This document shows, one piece after another, positions 24,581 through 33,334 of a DNA stretch of 64,000 bases. The translations under genes were made by a program, and so were the position numbers. Positions within the stretch are counted from its first letter, which is position 1; each line of letters begins with the position of its first letter. The stretch comes from Polaribacter dokdonensis (GTDB lineage: Bacteria; Bacteroidota; Bacteroidia; Flavobacteriales; Flavobacteriaceae), in contig NZ_CP101505.1 in the NCBI RefSeq assembly GCF_024362345.1, positions 2,749,501-2,813,500 on the forward strand, written 5' to 3'. The notes beneath the pieces are model-generated. The model did no database searches and was not told the origin of the DNA. It saw only the letters and a program-made list of their open reading frames with translations.

Positions 24581-25558
24581 TTAAATATACATAACTTCTT
24601 TAACAGCCTTAATTACATCTTCATGATTAGGAATCCACTTTTCTAATAAAACAGGAGAATAAGGTGCAGGTGTATCTGCAGTTGTAATTCTCTTGATTGG
24701 AGCGTCTAAATAGTCAAATGCTTCATCTTGAATTCTGTAAGTAATTTCAGAAGCAACACTAGCAAATGGCCAAGCTTCTTCTAGAACTACTAATCTATTT
24801 GTTTTTTTAACTGATGCTAAAATAGCTGCATGATCCATAGGTCTTACAGTTCTTAAATCAATAATTTCTACAGAAATATTTTCTTTTGCTAATTCATCAG
24901 CAGCTTTATAAGCTTCCTTAATTATTTTACCAAAAGATACAATAGTAACATCTGTACCTTCTCTTTTAATGTCTGCAACTCCAATAGGGATAATGTATTC
25001 TCCTTCAGGAATTTCCATTTTATCACCATACATCTGTTCAGATTCCATAAAAATTACTGGATCATCATCTCTAATTGCAGCTTTTAATAAACCTTTTGCG
25101 TCATAAGGATTTGATGGTACAATAACCTTTAAACCAGGAGTATTTGCAAACCAGTTTTCAAAAGCCTGAGAGTGAGTAGCTCCTAATTGACCTGCAGAAG
25201 CAGTAGGTCCTCTAAATACAATTGGACAATTGAACTGACCACCAGACATTTGTCTGATTTTTGCAGCATTGTTTATAATTTGATCAATTCCAACCAAAGA
25301 AAAGTTAAATGTCATATATTCTACAATTGGTCTATTACCATTCATGGCAGAACCAATAGCAACACCAGCAAAACCAAGTTCAGCAATAGGAGTATCAATT
25401 ACTCTTTTTTCACCAAACTCATCTAGCATACCTTTACTAGCTTTGTAAGCACCATTATATTCAGCAACTTCTTCACCCATTAAATAAATGCTTTCATCTC
25501 TTCGCATTTCTTCGCTCATTGCTTCGCAAATAGCTTCTCTAAATTGAACTGTTTTCAT
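24581..25558 (-). CDS. pdhB: Pyruvate dehydrogenase E1 component, beta subunit
   Basis: A 325-aa protein of the transketolase-like beta subunit family. Diagnostic parts are RDESIYLMGEEVAEYNGAYK, RVIDTPIAELGFAGVAIG, FRGPTASAGQLGATHSQ and IDLRTVRPMD. With the alpha subunit it decarboxylates pyruvate and acetylates the lipoyl E2, giving acetyl-CoA. E1-alpha and E2 are not adjacent; in flavobacteria they are usually a separate pair. It is monocistronic with its own terminator. A branched-chain 2-oxoacid E1-beta is possible from the fold, but the sequence looks like pyruvate E1. Confidence 0.92.
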   Translation of the reverse strand: MKTVQFREAICEAMSEEMRRDESIYLMGEEVAEYNGAYKASKGMLDEFGEKRVIDTPIAELGFAGVAIGSAMNGNRPIVEYMTFNFSLVGIDQIINNAAKIRQMSGGQFNCPIVFRGPTASAGQLGATHSQAFENWFANTPGLKVIVPSNPYDAKGLLKAAIRDDDPVIFMESEQMYGDKMEIPEGEYIIPIGVADIKREGTDVTIVSFGKIIKEAYKAADELAKENISVEIIDLRTVRPMDHAAILASVKKTNRLVVLEEAWPFASVASEITYRIQDEAFDYLDAPIKRITTADTPAPYSPVLLEKWIPNHEDVIKAVKEVMYI

Positions 25559-25768
25559 TTGTTTTTAGCGTATATTAAAATGAAAAACAAAAGTAAGAAA
25601 TTTTGCTGTAAACAAACTACAACTTTTATTGATATCTATAGAATTATAGAGAACGCAACAAATTGTAATTTTTACCAACAATCTTTATTAATTATGGAAT
25701 AATTCTTTAAAAAATATGGTATCTTTAAATTGATGAAATGTTTAATTCCTTCAACAAATTATTAAAAG

Positions 25769-26545
25769 ATGTTTATCAAATTTAATTTAATCAGTTTAAA
25801 GAGTACATTTTTTATTGTGTATGCCTTTTTTAATCTGACTGTAGGTTATGGTCAAAAAGACACCGTAAATTGTGAAATAAAGCCTGGAGATATCGAAAAA
25901 TTCAATAAGGCCTTAGTTGATGCTAAACTCCATTATTATACAAATCAAGGTAAAACAAAACTAGATTTAAAAAAGGCAGAAGAACTTTGTAATAAAGACT
26001 ATTTCTATGCATTAGATGGAAAAATGATTTTAATTTCTCCAGGGCAAAAAAGTGATAGAATCGAAATTAGACAAGAAAAAGATTTAGATTTAAATACTAG
26101 AAGCGCTATGTATTTTGTTGCAACATTTGAAGATGTGCCAGATGAAAGATCTAATAAAGGTGTTACCATTGGTCAAATACATAATGACACAAAAGGAGTT
26201 AAAAGGCCTTTGTTAAGAGTTGAAATTGCTGGAGGAAATGAAATAAGAGTTATAGTTACAGAAAGTTATTTAAAAAACGAAGGAGATGTTGAAAATGATT
26301 TTTTCACCTCTTTTGACGAAAAAGATAAGATAGAATGTATCATTGAAATACTTGGTGATGGAGATGAGTTAGCTGTAGGGATTAAAAACTTAACAAAAAA
26401 TGAAGCAAGAGTTATAACTTATAATGTTAGTGATTTATGGAAAACTATGGATGGAAACTTTTACTTTAAAGCAGGAGCATACACTCAAGTTGCAGGGCCA
26501 AAAACAAAAGTATCTTATGAGCAATTTAAGTTCATTTACAAATAA
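25769..26545 (+). CDS. Secreted polysaccharide lyase family 7-like protein
   Basis: A 258-aa protein with an N-terminal signal-type segment (STFFIVYAFFNLTVGYGQ). Three motifs match the alginate lyase 2 (PL7) jelly-roll: RIEIRQ for the usual R(S/T)E(L/V)R, GQIHNDTKG with the catalytic Gln and His, and FYFKAGAYTQ with the catalytic Tyr. The four residues expected in the PL7 active site (Arg, Gln, His, Tyr) all appear to be kept. The surrounding sequence is divergent. No SusC/SusD, other lyase or alginate uptake gene is nearby, so it is an orphan. Alginate or a related uronan is the likely but untested substrate. Confidence 0.72.
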   Translation: MFIKFNLISLKSTFFIVYAFFNLTVGYGQKDTVNCEIKPGDIEKFNKALVDAKLHYYTNQGKTKLDLKKAEELCNKDYFYALDGKMILISPGQKSDRIEIRQEKDLDLNTRSAMYFVATFEDVPDERSNKGVTIGQIHNDTKGVKRPLLRVEIAGGNEIRVIVTESYLKNEGDVENDFFTSFDEKDKIECIIEILGDGDELAVGIKNLTKNEARVITYNVSDLWKTMDGNFYFKAGAYTQVAGPKTKVSYEQFKFIYK

Positions 26546-26570
26546 TACATCTGTTTATTAAGAATTACTT

Positions 26571-26608
26571 AAAATAAATCTCAGAAACTTACGAGATTTA
26601 TTTTTTTA
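26571..26608 (+). terminator. Terminator of the PL7-like gene
   Basis: A perfect 12-bp, AT-rich stem (AAAATAAATCTC/GAGATTTATTTT) with a 10-nt loop is followed by T residues. It lies 26 bp after the stop. Confidence 0.7.
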
Positions 26609-26654
26609 ACATAAAATTTATTATGCATGCATAGTATTTTTTAAAAAAAAACCT

Positions 26655-26662
26655 TAATTTTG
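26655..26662 (+). promoter_or_regulatory. -7 promoter element of etfBA
   Basis: TAATTTTG matches TAnnTTTG and lies 31 bp before the etfB ATG. Confidence 0.55.
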
Positions 26663-26693
26663 TAGGAGTTAATAATGATAAATAATAGATTTT

Positions 26694-27440
26694 ATGAAAA
26701 TATTGGTTTGTATTAGTCACGTTCCTGATACTACTTCTAAGATTAATTTTACAGAAGGAGATACAAAATTCGATACGAATGGAGTACAATTTGTAATCAA
26801 TCCTTATGATGAGTTCAGTTTAACAAGAGCAATGTGGTTTAAAGAAAAGCAAGGAGCAAGTGTAACTGTTGTTAATGTTGGTAATGCAACTACAGAACCA
26901 ACTTTACGTAAAGCCTTGGCAATTGGTGCAGATGGTGCTATTCGTGTAAATACAGATGCTACAGATGGTTTATCTGTTGCAAAACAATTAGCAGAGGTTG
27001 TTAAGAATGGAGGTTATGATTTAGTTTTAGCAGGTAGAGAATCAATAGATTATAATGGAGGTATGGTTCCTGGAATGTTAGCTGCGTTAGTAGATTTTAA
27101 TTTTGTAAACGGTTGTGTAGGTATGGAAGTAGATGGTACTTCAGTAACTGCTGTTAGAGAAATTGATGGAGGAAACGAAACTTTAAGCACTTCATTACCA
27201 TTAGTTATTGGTGGTCAAAAAGGAATTGTAGAAGAAAAAGATTTACGTATACCTAATATGCGTGGAATTATGATGGCTCGTAAAAAACCATTAAATGTTG
27301 TAGAGCCTGTTTCAGCAGAAGACGCAACATCTATTCAATCTTTTGAAAAACCAGCACCAAAAGGTGCAGTTAAATTAATTGATGCAGATAATGTAGATGA
27401 GTTAATCAACTTGTTACACAATGAAGCTAAAGTAATTTAA
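26694..27440 (+). CDS. etfB: Electron transfer flavoprotein, beta subunit
   Basis: A 248-aa subunit of the FAD/AMP heterodimer that carries electrons from acyl-CoA and other dehydrogenases to the quinone pool. It has KILVCISHVPDTTSKI, the AMP-binding VLAGRESIDYNGGMVPGML, and the recognition loop near RIPNMRGIMMARKKPL that docks partner dehydrogenases. It is followed 98 bp later by etfA in the same direction and has its own -7 element. Confidence 0.96.
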   Translation: MKILVCISHVPDTTSKINFTEGDTKFDTNGVQFVINPYDEFSLTRAMWFKEKQGASVTVVNVGNATTEPTLRKALAIGADGAIRVNTDATDGLSVAKQLAEVVKNGGYDLVLAGRESIDYNGGMVPGMLAALVDFNFVNGCVGMEVDGTSVTAVREIDGGNETLSTSLPLVIGGQKGIVEEKDLRIPNMRGIMMARKKPLNVVEPVSAEDATSIQSFEKPAPKGAVKLIDADNVDELINLLHNEAKVI

Positions 27441-27538
27441 ACATAAAATTATCCGAAGTTTTAAAATCGGAACAAATAAAAAATAATCTTGTTGGTTTAT
27501 TAGTTTGATAAAAAATCAACATATAAAACTTAAAATAT

Positions 27539-28498
27539 ATGTCAGTTTTAGTTTTCGCAGATTCAACAGAAGGGAAATTTAAGAAAAGTGCATTTGAAGT
27601 TGTTTCTTATGCCAAAAAAGTTGCTGAGCAATTAGGTAGTAATGTTGTTGCTATAACAATAAACGCCAACAATAATGAAGAGTTGTATACATATGGTGCT
27701 GAAAAAATACTTTCAGTAACTAATGATGCATTATCAACTTTTAATGCAAAAAAGTATGCTTCTGTAATTGAACAAGCAGCTTCATCAGTAGGAGCATCAG
27801 TAGTTGTTTTAGATTCAAGTATTGATACTTTACATACAGCACCATTATTAGCAGTAGCTTTAGATGCAGGTTATGCATCAAATGTAGTAGAATTACCAAG
27901 TTCAACAGCTCCTTTTACAGTAAAAAGAAAAGCTTTTTCAAATAAAGGTTTTAGTAACACAGTAATTGCTACAGATAATAAAATTATTGGGGTAGCTAAA
28001 AATTCTTATGGTGTGCATGAGAATGCAGTTTCAGGATCAACAGAAAGTTTTGATGCAGCAATTGCAGATTCAGGTGTTACTTCAGAAAAATTAGAAAGAG
28101 TAACAGGTAAAGTTACTATTGCAGATGCAGAGGTTGTGGTTTCTGCAGGTAGAGGTTTAAAAGGACCAGAAAATTGGGGAATGGTAGAAGAATTAGCTGA
28201 TGTTTTAGGAGCAGCAACTGCATGCTCTAAACCAGTTTCAGATTTAGGATGGAGACCTCATGGAGAACACGTAGGTCAAACAGGTAAGCCTGTTGCATCT
28301 AACTTATATATTGCTATAGGTATTTCTGGAGCAATACAGCATTTAGCAGGTATTAATGCATCAAAAGTAAAAGTAGTTATTAACACAGATCCAGAAGCAC
28401 CTTTCTTTAAAGCTGCAGATTATGGTATTGTTGGTGATGCTTTTGAAGTTGTACCAAAGTTAATAGAAAAATTAAAAGCTTTTAAACAAGCATCTTAG
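27539..28498 (+). CDS. etfA: Electron transfer flavoprotein, alpha subunit
   Basis: A 319-aa partner of EtfB. The C-terminal FAD domain is well kept: [47 protein letters not shown] and [10 protein letters not shown]. It sits 98 bp after etfB and is followed by a terminator. The gap contains an imperfect GTTGGTTT/AAATCAAC inverted repeat of unclear meaning. The pair supports fatty-acid and amino-acid oxidation. Confidence 0.96.
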   Translation: MSVLVFADSTEGKFKKSAFEVVSYAKKVAEQLGSNVVAITINANNNEELYTYGAEKILSVTNDALSTFNAKKYASVIEQAASSVGASVVVLDSSIDTLHTAPLLAVALDAGYASNVVELPSSTAPFTVKRKAFSNKGFSNTVIATDNKIIGVAKNSYGVHENAVSGSTESFDAAIADSGVTSEKLERVTGKVTIADAEVVVSAGRGLKGPENWGMVEELADVLGAATACSKPVSDLGWRPHGEHVGQTGKPVASNLYIAIGISGAIQHLAGINASKVKVVINTDPEAPFFKAADYGIVGDAFEVVPKLIEKLKAFKQAS

Positions 28499-28523
28499 TT
28501 TTAAAAATAAAAAAGTTCATTAG

Positions 28524-28553
28524 AAAACCTACTATTCATTTAGTAGGTTTTTA
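28524..28553 (+). terminator. Terminator of etfBA
   Basis: An 11-bp stem (AAAACCTACTA/TAGTAGGTTTT) with a 6-nt loop and T-rich tail lies 26 bp after etfA. Confidence 0.82.
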
Positions 28554-28660
28554 CTTTTTATAAAAACTGATAAAATAAAAGTTCTCAATCTATTATTTTT
28601 ATTAAATTGTGCCCTCTTAAAAAAGGCTTCAAGGCCTATTTTATTTATGTTGATTGATAT

Positions 28661-29272
28661 ATGAGTTTAATACTACTTACTATTAAAGGAATTTCTTACA
28701 GTCAAACACAAAGTGGTGCTTATGCATTGGTTTTGAGTGAGATAGAAGGAACAAGAACTTTGCCTATTATTATTGGAGCCTTTGAAGCACAATCTATTGC
28801 AATAGCTTTAGAAACAGAGATAAGACCTCCAAGACCTCTTACTCACGATTTATTTAAGACCTTCTCAGATACTTTTAATATCAATATTAAAGAAGTAATT
28901 ATACATAAATTAGTAGATGGTGTATTCTTTTCTAGCCTAATTTGTGAAAAAGATGGTAAAGAAGAAGTAATAGATACACGTACATCAGATGCAATTGCAA
29001 TTGCAGTTCGTTTCAATGCACCAATCTATACTTACGAAAATATTTTAGATAAAGCAGGTATTTACTTAAAAGTAGAAGAAGAGCTGGCAATTGAAAATAA
29101 TTTAGAGCCAAAACAAGAAGCAACTACCACTTTAGAATTTGAAGAGGAAGAAAAGATCAATTATTCAGATCTATCTTTAAAAGAATTAAATGAACAACTA
29201 GATACTGCTGTTGCTGATGAAAATTACGAATTAGCTGCAACTATTAGAGACGAAATTAGCAAGCGCTCTTAA
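28661..29272 (+). CDS. Bifunctional nuclease family protein (DUF151) with UVR motif
   Basis: A 203-aa protein. Residues 1 to about 130 match the DUF151/bifunctional nuclease domain (LPIIIGAFEAQSIAIALE, then DTRTSDAIAIAVRFNAPIY). The C-terminus carries a UvrB/UvrC-type helical hairpin (LKELNEQLDTAVADENYELA, then IRDEI). Plant homologues show RNase and DNase activity; the role in bacteria is unknown. It sits 18 bp before the nucleoside transporter gene, in one operon, a pairing that could link nucleic acid turnover to nucleoside uptake. Confidence 0.88.
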   Translation: MSLILLTIKGISYSQTQSGAYALVLSEIEGTRTLPIIIGAFEAQSIAIALETEIRPPRPLTHDLFKTFSDTFNINIKEVIIHKLVDGVFFSSLICEKDGKEEVIDTRTSDAIAIAVRFNAPIYTYENILDKAGIYLKVEEELAIENNLEPKQEATTTLEFEEEEKINYSDLSLKELNEQLDTAVADENYELAATIRDEISKRS

Positions 29273-29290
29273 AAACTTTATACTCATATT

Positions 29291-30694
29291 ATGAAAAAAA
29301 TACTCATTGTATTTTTCTGTATTTTCTCAATGTCAATTTTTTCACAGAATACAGAAACTGTGGTTGCAACTGCTGAAATTGTACCAAGTCAAGGTTTTTC
29401 TTTTAATAGTTTATGGAGAGGTGTCTTAGGTATGTTCTCTTTAATTGTAATTGCATTTTTATTTAGTAGTAATAAAAAAGCAATCGATTGGAAAAAAGTA
29501 GGTATAGGTTTATCAATTCAATTGTTAATTGCAATTGGTGTACTAAAAGTTGCTTTTATTCAAAAAGTATTTGAATTTATAGGTGGAATTTTCATCGAAA
29601 TTTTAGAATATACCAAAGCAGGAAGTGAGTTTTTATTTTCAGGTATGGTAGGTGATGTAAATACTTTCGGATATATTTTTGCATTTCAAGTTTTACCAAC
29701 TATAATTTTCTTTTCGGCTTTAACATCACTTTTATTTTATTTGGGAATTATTCAAAAAGTAGTAAAATTACTTGCATTAGCATTAAGTAAAGTATTGGGA
29801 ATTTCTGGTATGGAAAGTTTATCTGTTGCAGGTAATATATTTTTAGGTCAAACAGAAGCACCATTATTAATAAAGGCTTATTTAGATAAGATGAATAGGT
29901 CAGAAATGTTGTTAGTAATGATTGGTGGTATGGCTACTGTTGCTGGTGCTGTTTTAGCAGCTTATATTGGCTTTTTAGGAGGTGGAGATAAAGCTTTAGA
30001 ATTAGTATTTGCAAAGCATTTATTAGCAGCTTCAGTTATGGCAGCTCCAGGTGCAATTGTAATATCAAAAATTTTATATCCACAAACTGAAGCTGTAAAT
30101 ACAGATGTATCAGTATCACAAGAAAAAATTGGATCTAATATTTTAGACGCCATTGCTAATGGTACAACAGAAGGTTTAAGATTAGCAGTAAATGTAGGTG
30201 CAATGCTTTTAGTATTTGTAGCTGTAATAGCAATGATTAACGGGATCTTAGGTTGGGTAGGAGATATAACCACTTTAAATTCTTGGATGGCTACGAATAC
30301 AGCTTACAATAGTTTTTCTTTAGAAGCTATTTTAGGTTATTTATTTGCTCCTCTAATGTGGATGATTGGTGTTGCTTCTGAAGATATGGCTTTAATGGGG
30401 CAACTACTGGGAATTAAATTAGCAGCAAGCGAATTTGTGGGTTATATACAATTAGCAGAATTAAAAGACGTTGCAAGTGCAACTCATTTAACTTTTAATA
30501 AGTCTATAATTATGGCTACTTATATGCTTTGTGGTTTTGCCAACTTTGCATCTATTGGTATTCAAATTGGTGGAATTGGATCGTTAGCTCCTAGTCAGCG
30601 TAAAACATTATCAGAATTTGGTATTAAAGCTTTAATAGGTGGTACAATAGCATCATTAATGTCTGCAACCATTGCAGGTATGATTATTGGATAA
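29291..30694 (+). CDS. Concentrative nucleoside transporter (CNT/NupC family)
   Basis: A 467-aa membrane protein that imports nucleosides with H+ or Na+. Conserved CNT parts are PTIIFFSALTSLLFYLGI, the substrate motif GQTEAPLLIKAYL and the late FANFASIGIQIGGIG. It has an additional N-terminal signal-like segment (MKKILIVFFCIFSMSIFSQN) before the first transport helix, as in other Bacteroidetes CNT proteins. It is followed by a terminator and then thyA, so salvage and thymidylate synthesis are neighbours. Confidence 0.93.
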   Translation: MKKILIVFFCIFSMSIFSQNTETVVATAEIVPSQGFSFNSLWRGVLGMFSLIVIAFLFSSNKKAIDWKKVGIGLSIQLLIAIGVLKVAFIQKVFEFIGGIFIEILEYTKAGSEFLFSGMVGDVNTFGYIFAFQVLPTIIFFSALTSLLFYLGIIQKVVKLLALALSKVLGISGMESLSVAGNIFLGQTEAPLLIKAYLDKMNRSEMLLVMIGGMATVAGAVLAAYIGFLGGGDKALELVFAKHLLAASVMAAPGAIVISKILYPQTEAVNTDVSVSQEKIGSNILDAIANGTTEGLRLAVNVGAMLLVFVAVIAMINGILGWVGDITTLNSWMATNTAYNSFSLEAILGYLFAPLMWMIGVASEDMALMGQLLGIKLAASEFVGYIQLAELKDVASATHLTFNKSIIMATYMLCGFANFASIGIQIGGIGSLAPSQRKTLSEFGIKALIGGTIASLMSATIAGMIIG

Positions 30695-30761
30695 TTAAAA
30701 ATCAATATAATATTGAAAGGTTTTTTATCTTCAATTAGTTAATAACTTTTAAACATTTTTT

Positions 30762-30794
30762 AAAAAGCTTCAACTTTTATAGTTGAAGCTTTTT
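30762..30794 (+). terminator. Terminator of the nucleoside transporter operon
   Basis: A 14-bp stem (AAAAAGCTTCAACT/AGTTGAAGCTTTTT) with a 4-5 nt loop lies 68 bp after the transporter stop. Confidence 0.85.
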
Positions 30795-30823
30795 ATATTT
30801 TTACACAAAGTCGAAAAAAGAAT

Positions 30824-31648
30824 ATGAAGCAGTATCATGATTTAGTAAAACACGTTTTAGAAAACGGAAATGAAAAAGGAGATAGAACAGGAACAGGTAC
30901 TAAAAGTGTTTTTGGATATCAAATGCGATTTGATTTAAGTGAGGGTTTTCCAATGGTAACCACTAAAAAGCTACATTTAAAAAGTATTGTTTATGAATTG
31001 CTATGGTTTATAAAAGGAGATACTAATGTTAATTATCTACAAGAAAATGGCGTTAGAATCTGGAATGAATGGGCAGATGAAAATGGAGATTTAGGACCTG
31101 TTTATGGTCATCAATGGCGTAATTGGAATAGTGATGAGGTAGATCAATTAAAAGAAGTTATTGCAACTTTAAAGAGTAACCCAAATTCAAGAAGAATGTT
31201 GGTTTCTGCTTGGAATCCTTCTGTTTTACCAGATACATCTAAATCTTTCTCAGAAAACGTAGCTAATGGAAAAGCAGCATTACCTCCTTGTCATGCATTT
31301 TTTCAGTTCTATGTTTCTGATGGAAAATTATCTTGCCAATTATACCAAAGAAGTGCAGATATATTTTTAGGTGTGCCTTTTAATATAGCTTCTTATGCCT
31401 TATTTACAATGATGATGGCACAAGTTTGTGGTTATGAAGCAGGTGAATTCATTCACACTTTTGGAGATGCTCATATCTATAATAATCATGTAGAACAATT
31501 AGAACTGCAATTGTCTAGAGATATAAGACCTTTGCCAAAAATGAAGTTAAATTCTGCTATTACAAATATTGAAGATTTTACTTTCGATGATTTTGAATTA
31601 CAAGATTATAATCCTCATCCTCATATAAAAGGTAAGGTAGCAGTATAA
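30824..31648 (+). CDS. thyA: Thymidylate synthase
   Basis: A 274-aa enzyme that methylates dUMP to dTMP using methylene-tetrahydrofolate. It has [18 protein letters not shown] at the N-terminus, the catalytic Cys in [12 protein letters not shown], and [18 protein letters not shown] short insertion ([13 protein letters not shown]) before the catalytic motif makes it slightly longer than the 264-aa E. coli enzyme. folA, which regenerates the folate cofactor, is under 1 kb downstream with one small gene between. It is monocistronic. Confidence 0.97.
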   Translation: MKQYHDLVKHVLENGNEKGDRTGTGTKSVFGYQMRFDLSEGFPMVTTKKLHLKSIVYELLWFIKGDTNVNYLQENGVRIWNEWADENGDLGPVYGHQWRNWNSDEVDQLKEVIATLKSNPNSRRMLVSAWNPSVLPDTSKSFSENVANGKAALPPCHAFFQFYVSDGKLSCQLYQRSADIFLGVPFNIASYALFTMMMAQVCGYEAGEFIHTFGDAHIYNNHVEQLELQLSRDIRPLPKMKLNSAITNIEDFTFDDFELQDYNPHPHIKGKVAV

Positions 31649-31659
31649 TATAGTTGCAA

Positions 31660-31700
31660 AACAAAAAGAGCCTTCAATTAAATTTGAAGGCTCTTTTTGT
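31660..31700. terminator. Bidirectional terminator after thyA
   Basis: A long stem of about 17 bp (ACAAAAAGAGCCTTCAA/TTGAAGGCTCTTTTTGT) with a short AT loop separates the convergent thyA and 31717 genes and is T-rich on both strands. Confidence 0.88.
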
Positions 31701-31716
31701 TTTTCATAGTAGTATA

Positions 31717-32013
31717 TTATAAACTTAAAACGCTATTTTCAGCATTAGCATAATCGTTCCAAGCAAAAGCATCTGCTTCTTGATCGTTTAAATACTTACC
31801 ATCAACTACATATCTAAATTCATAAGAATTACCAGATTCTAAATCAACAGTGCCTTTAAAAGATCCGTTTTTTAATTTTTTTAATGGAGTTGCTTCTGTA
31901 TTCCACTCGTTAAAGTTACCAACAACTGCAGCACTTTGTGCTTCTTCAGCAGGTAAAGTAAAGGTTACTTTACAAACTGGTTTCGTTTTCAAAAATTTCT
32001 TTTTAATAGACAT
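31717..32013 (-). CDS. Isoamylase early-set / glycogen-binding-type domain protein
   Basis: A 98-aa protein that is a single AMPK-type (CBM48-like) domain: VGNFNEWNTEATPLKKL, then GSFKGTVDLESGNSYEFRYV and VVDGKYLNDQEADAF. Such domains bind glycogen or starch-like glucans, but here no catalytic domain is attached. The start at 32013 (MSIKKKFLKTKP) is preferred over an ATG seven codons upstream because homologues start there. It is monocistronic, between thyA and folA. The 300 bp upstream of it hold only the folA promoter. Confidence 0.82.
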   Translation of the reverse strand: MSIKKKFLKTKPVCKVTFTLPAEEAQSAAVVGNFNEWNTEATPLKKLKNGSFKGTVDLESGNSYEFRYVVDGKYLNDQEADAFAWNDYANAENSVLSL

Positions 32014-32287
32014 AATTATCAGATTAAATTTCATTGTAAAAGTATATAAGTAGTTTTTAAGTACAAATTAAATTTACGTTAAGCCCACAGTTTTATCACT
32101 TTAATAAAATGTTGGCGAATTAAATTCATTTTTAAGAAAATTCGGGCCTATATATTAAGGGAGTGCTAAAATAAAATAGCTTTCTTAAGTGTTGATTATC
32201 AGTAAATTTACTCCGAAAACGTATTCGTGATATTTCTGTTTCCGCGAAAAAACTATAAAAACGTCAGCATAAACTGTCTTTTTAGAT

Positions 32288-32295
32288 TATTTTTG
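32288..32295 (+). promoter_or_regulatory. -7 promoter element of folA
   Basis: TATTTTTG matches TAnnTTTG, 19 bp before the folA ATG. The rest of the 32014-32287 spacer shows no gene, tRNA or clear hairpin. Confidence 0.5.
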
Positions 32296-32314
32296 TTTTA
32301 AACGATTTTAGTAT

Positions 32315-32809
32315 ATGATTACAATTATAGCAGCAATTGCAAAAAATAATGCACTTGGTAAAAACAACGATTTAATTTGGCATTTACCTGCAGATTTAAA
32401 ACGGTTTAAAAAAGTTACAACCGGTCATCATATATTAATGGGTAGAAATACATTTGAATCTATAGGTAGACCTTTACCAAACAGAACTACAATTATTATT
32501 ACTAAAAATGAAAATTACGTTCAAGAAGGTTGTTTAATAGCTAATAGTGTAGAGCAAGCTATAGAAATGGCTCATGAGGATAATCAAATTTTTATTATTG
32601 GAGGAGCTCAAGTATATGAATACGCAATGAAGCACGATTTTGCTGATGCTCTAGACATTACTTTAGTACATCATGAATTTGATGCAGATGTGTATTTTCC
32701 AGAAATTGATCCTTCAATTTGGGAAAGAGTAGAAAGAGAAGATTTTATTGCTGATGAGAAAAATAAATTTGATTATAGTTTTATCAGATATAAAAAAATA
32801 GCTAATTAA
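32315..32809 (+). CDS. folA: Dihydrofolate reductase
   Basis: A 164-aa enzyme that reduces dihydrofolate to tetrahydrofolate with NADPH. It has IAAIAKNNALGKNNDLIWHL, ADLKRFKKVTTGHHILMGR, and FIIGGAQVYEYAM, all standard for chromosomal DHFR. The acidic active-site residue is Asp in LPADLKRF. It overlaps the end of the convergent DUF6146-like gene by 8 bp. Together with thyA it forms the dTMP cycle. Confidence 0.96.
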   Translation: MITIIAAIAKNNALGKNNDLIWHLPADLKRFKKVTTGHHILMGRNTFESIGRPLPNRTTIIITKNENYVQEGCLIANSVEQAIEMAHEDNQIFIIGGAQVYEYAMKHDFADALDITLVHHEFDADVYFPEIDPSIWERVEREDFIADEKNKFDYSFIRYKKIAN

Positions 32810-33233
32810 TTCTAGCTCTAAAACCACCACCTAAACTCATTTTATATTTTCTTTGCGCAAATAAAAAATAGTTAAAAAGCTTGTAATTCACTTCATAGCC
32901 ATAATCTATGGTTGGTTGATAATCTATAATGTTCTCATAAATATTTGGATTAAACTGAAACGAATTTTGTGCTCGTTGATTCCAAGTAAATACCCAAGCT
33001 CTATTTCTAGCCTCCATATATTTTTGCGAGTAAAAGCCTTCTGGCTGAGCAATTGAGTTTAAAAACGTTGTAAAACCTGGGTCTATTATAATTACCTCAT
33101 ATTCTAGGCTATCATTTGCAATTACAACAGGTTCCTCTTTCTCTATCTCAGGATTATTTAAAGGCGATGATCCACATGCATAAAATACTATGCTAATTAT
33201 GCTCAAAAAGAAAAGACGTTTTATAAACTTCAT
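32802..33233 (-). CDS. DUF6146-like lipoprotein
   Basis: A 143-aa protein with a lipoprotein signal (MKFIKRLFFLSIISIVFYAC). The mature part has YEVIIIDPGFTTFLNS, EGFYSQKYMEARNR and VNYKLFNYFLFAQRKYKM. I believe this is the DUF6146 family, which is small and confined to Bacteroidetes, but this is from memory. The function is unknown. It overlaps the folA end by 8 bp and is divergent from the M24 peptidase gene. Confidence 0.72.
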   Translation of the reverse strand: MKFIKRLFFLSIISIVFYACGSSPLNNPEIEKEEPVVIANDSLEYEVIIIDPGFTTFLNSIAQPEGFYSQKYMEARNRAWVFTWNQRAQNSFQFNPNIYENIIDYQPTIDYGYEVNYKLFNYFLFAQRKYKMSLGGGFRARIN

Positions 33234-33334
33234 ATGTCTTAAAGATATTACTTTTAAACTTCATTTTAAAATATCTTTTCAAATCAAACAGATTTACAGC
33301 TATAAATCTTAATTTTAAAAAATAATTTTAGGTC

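Noticed and set aside
26667..26673. GAGTTAA downstream of the etfB -7 box
   Set aside because: It lies after the -7 element and has no partner at 21 bp, so it does not fit the shared promoter geometry.
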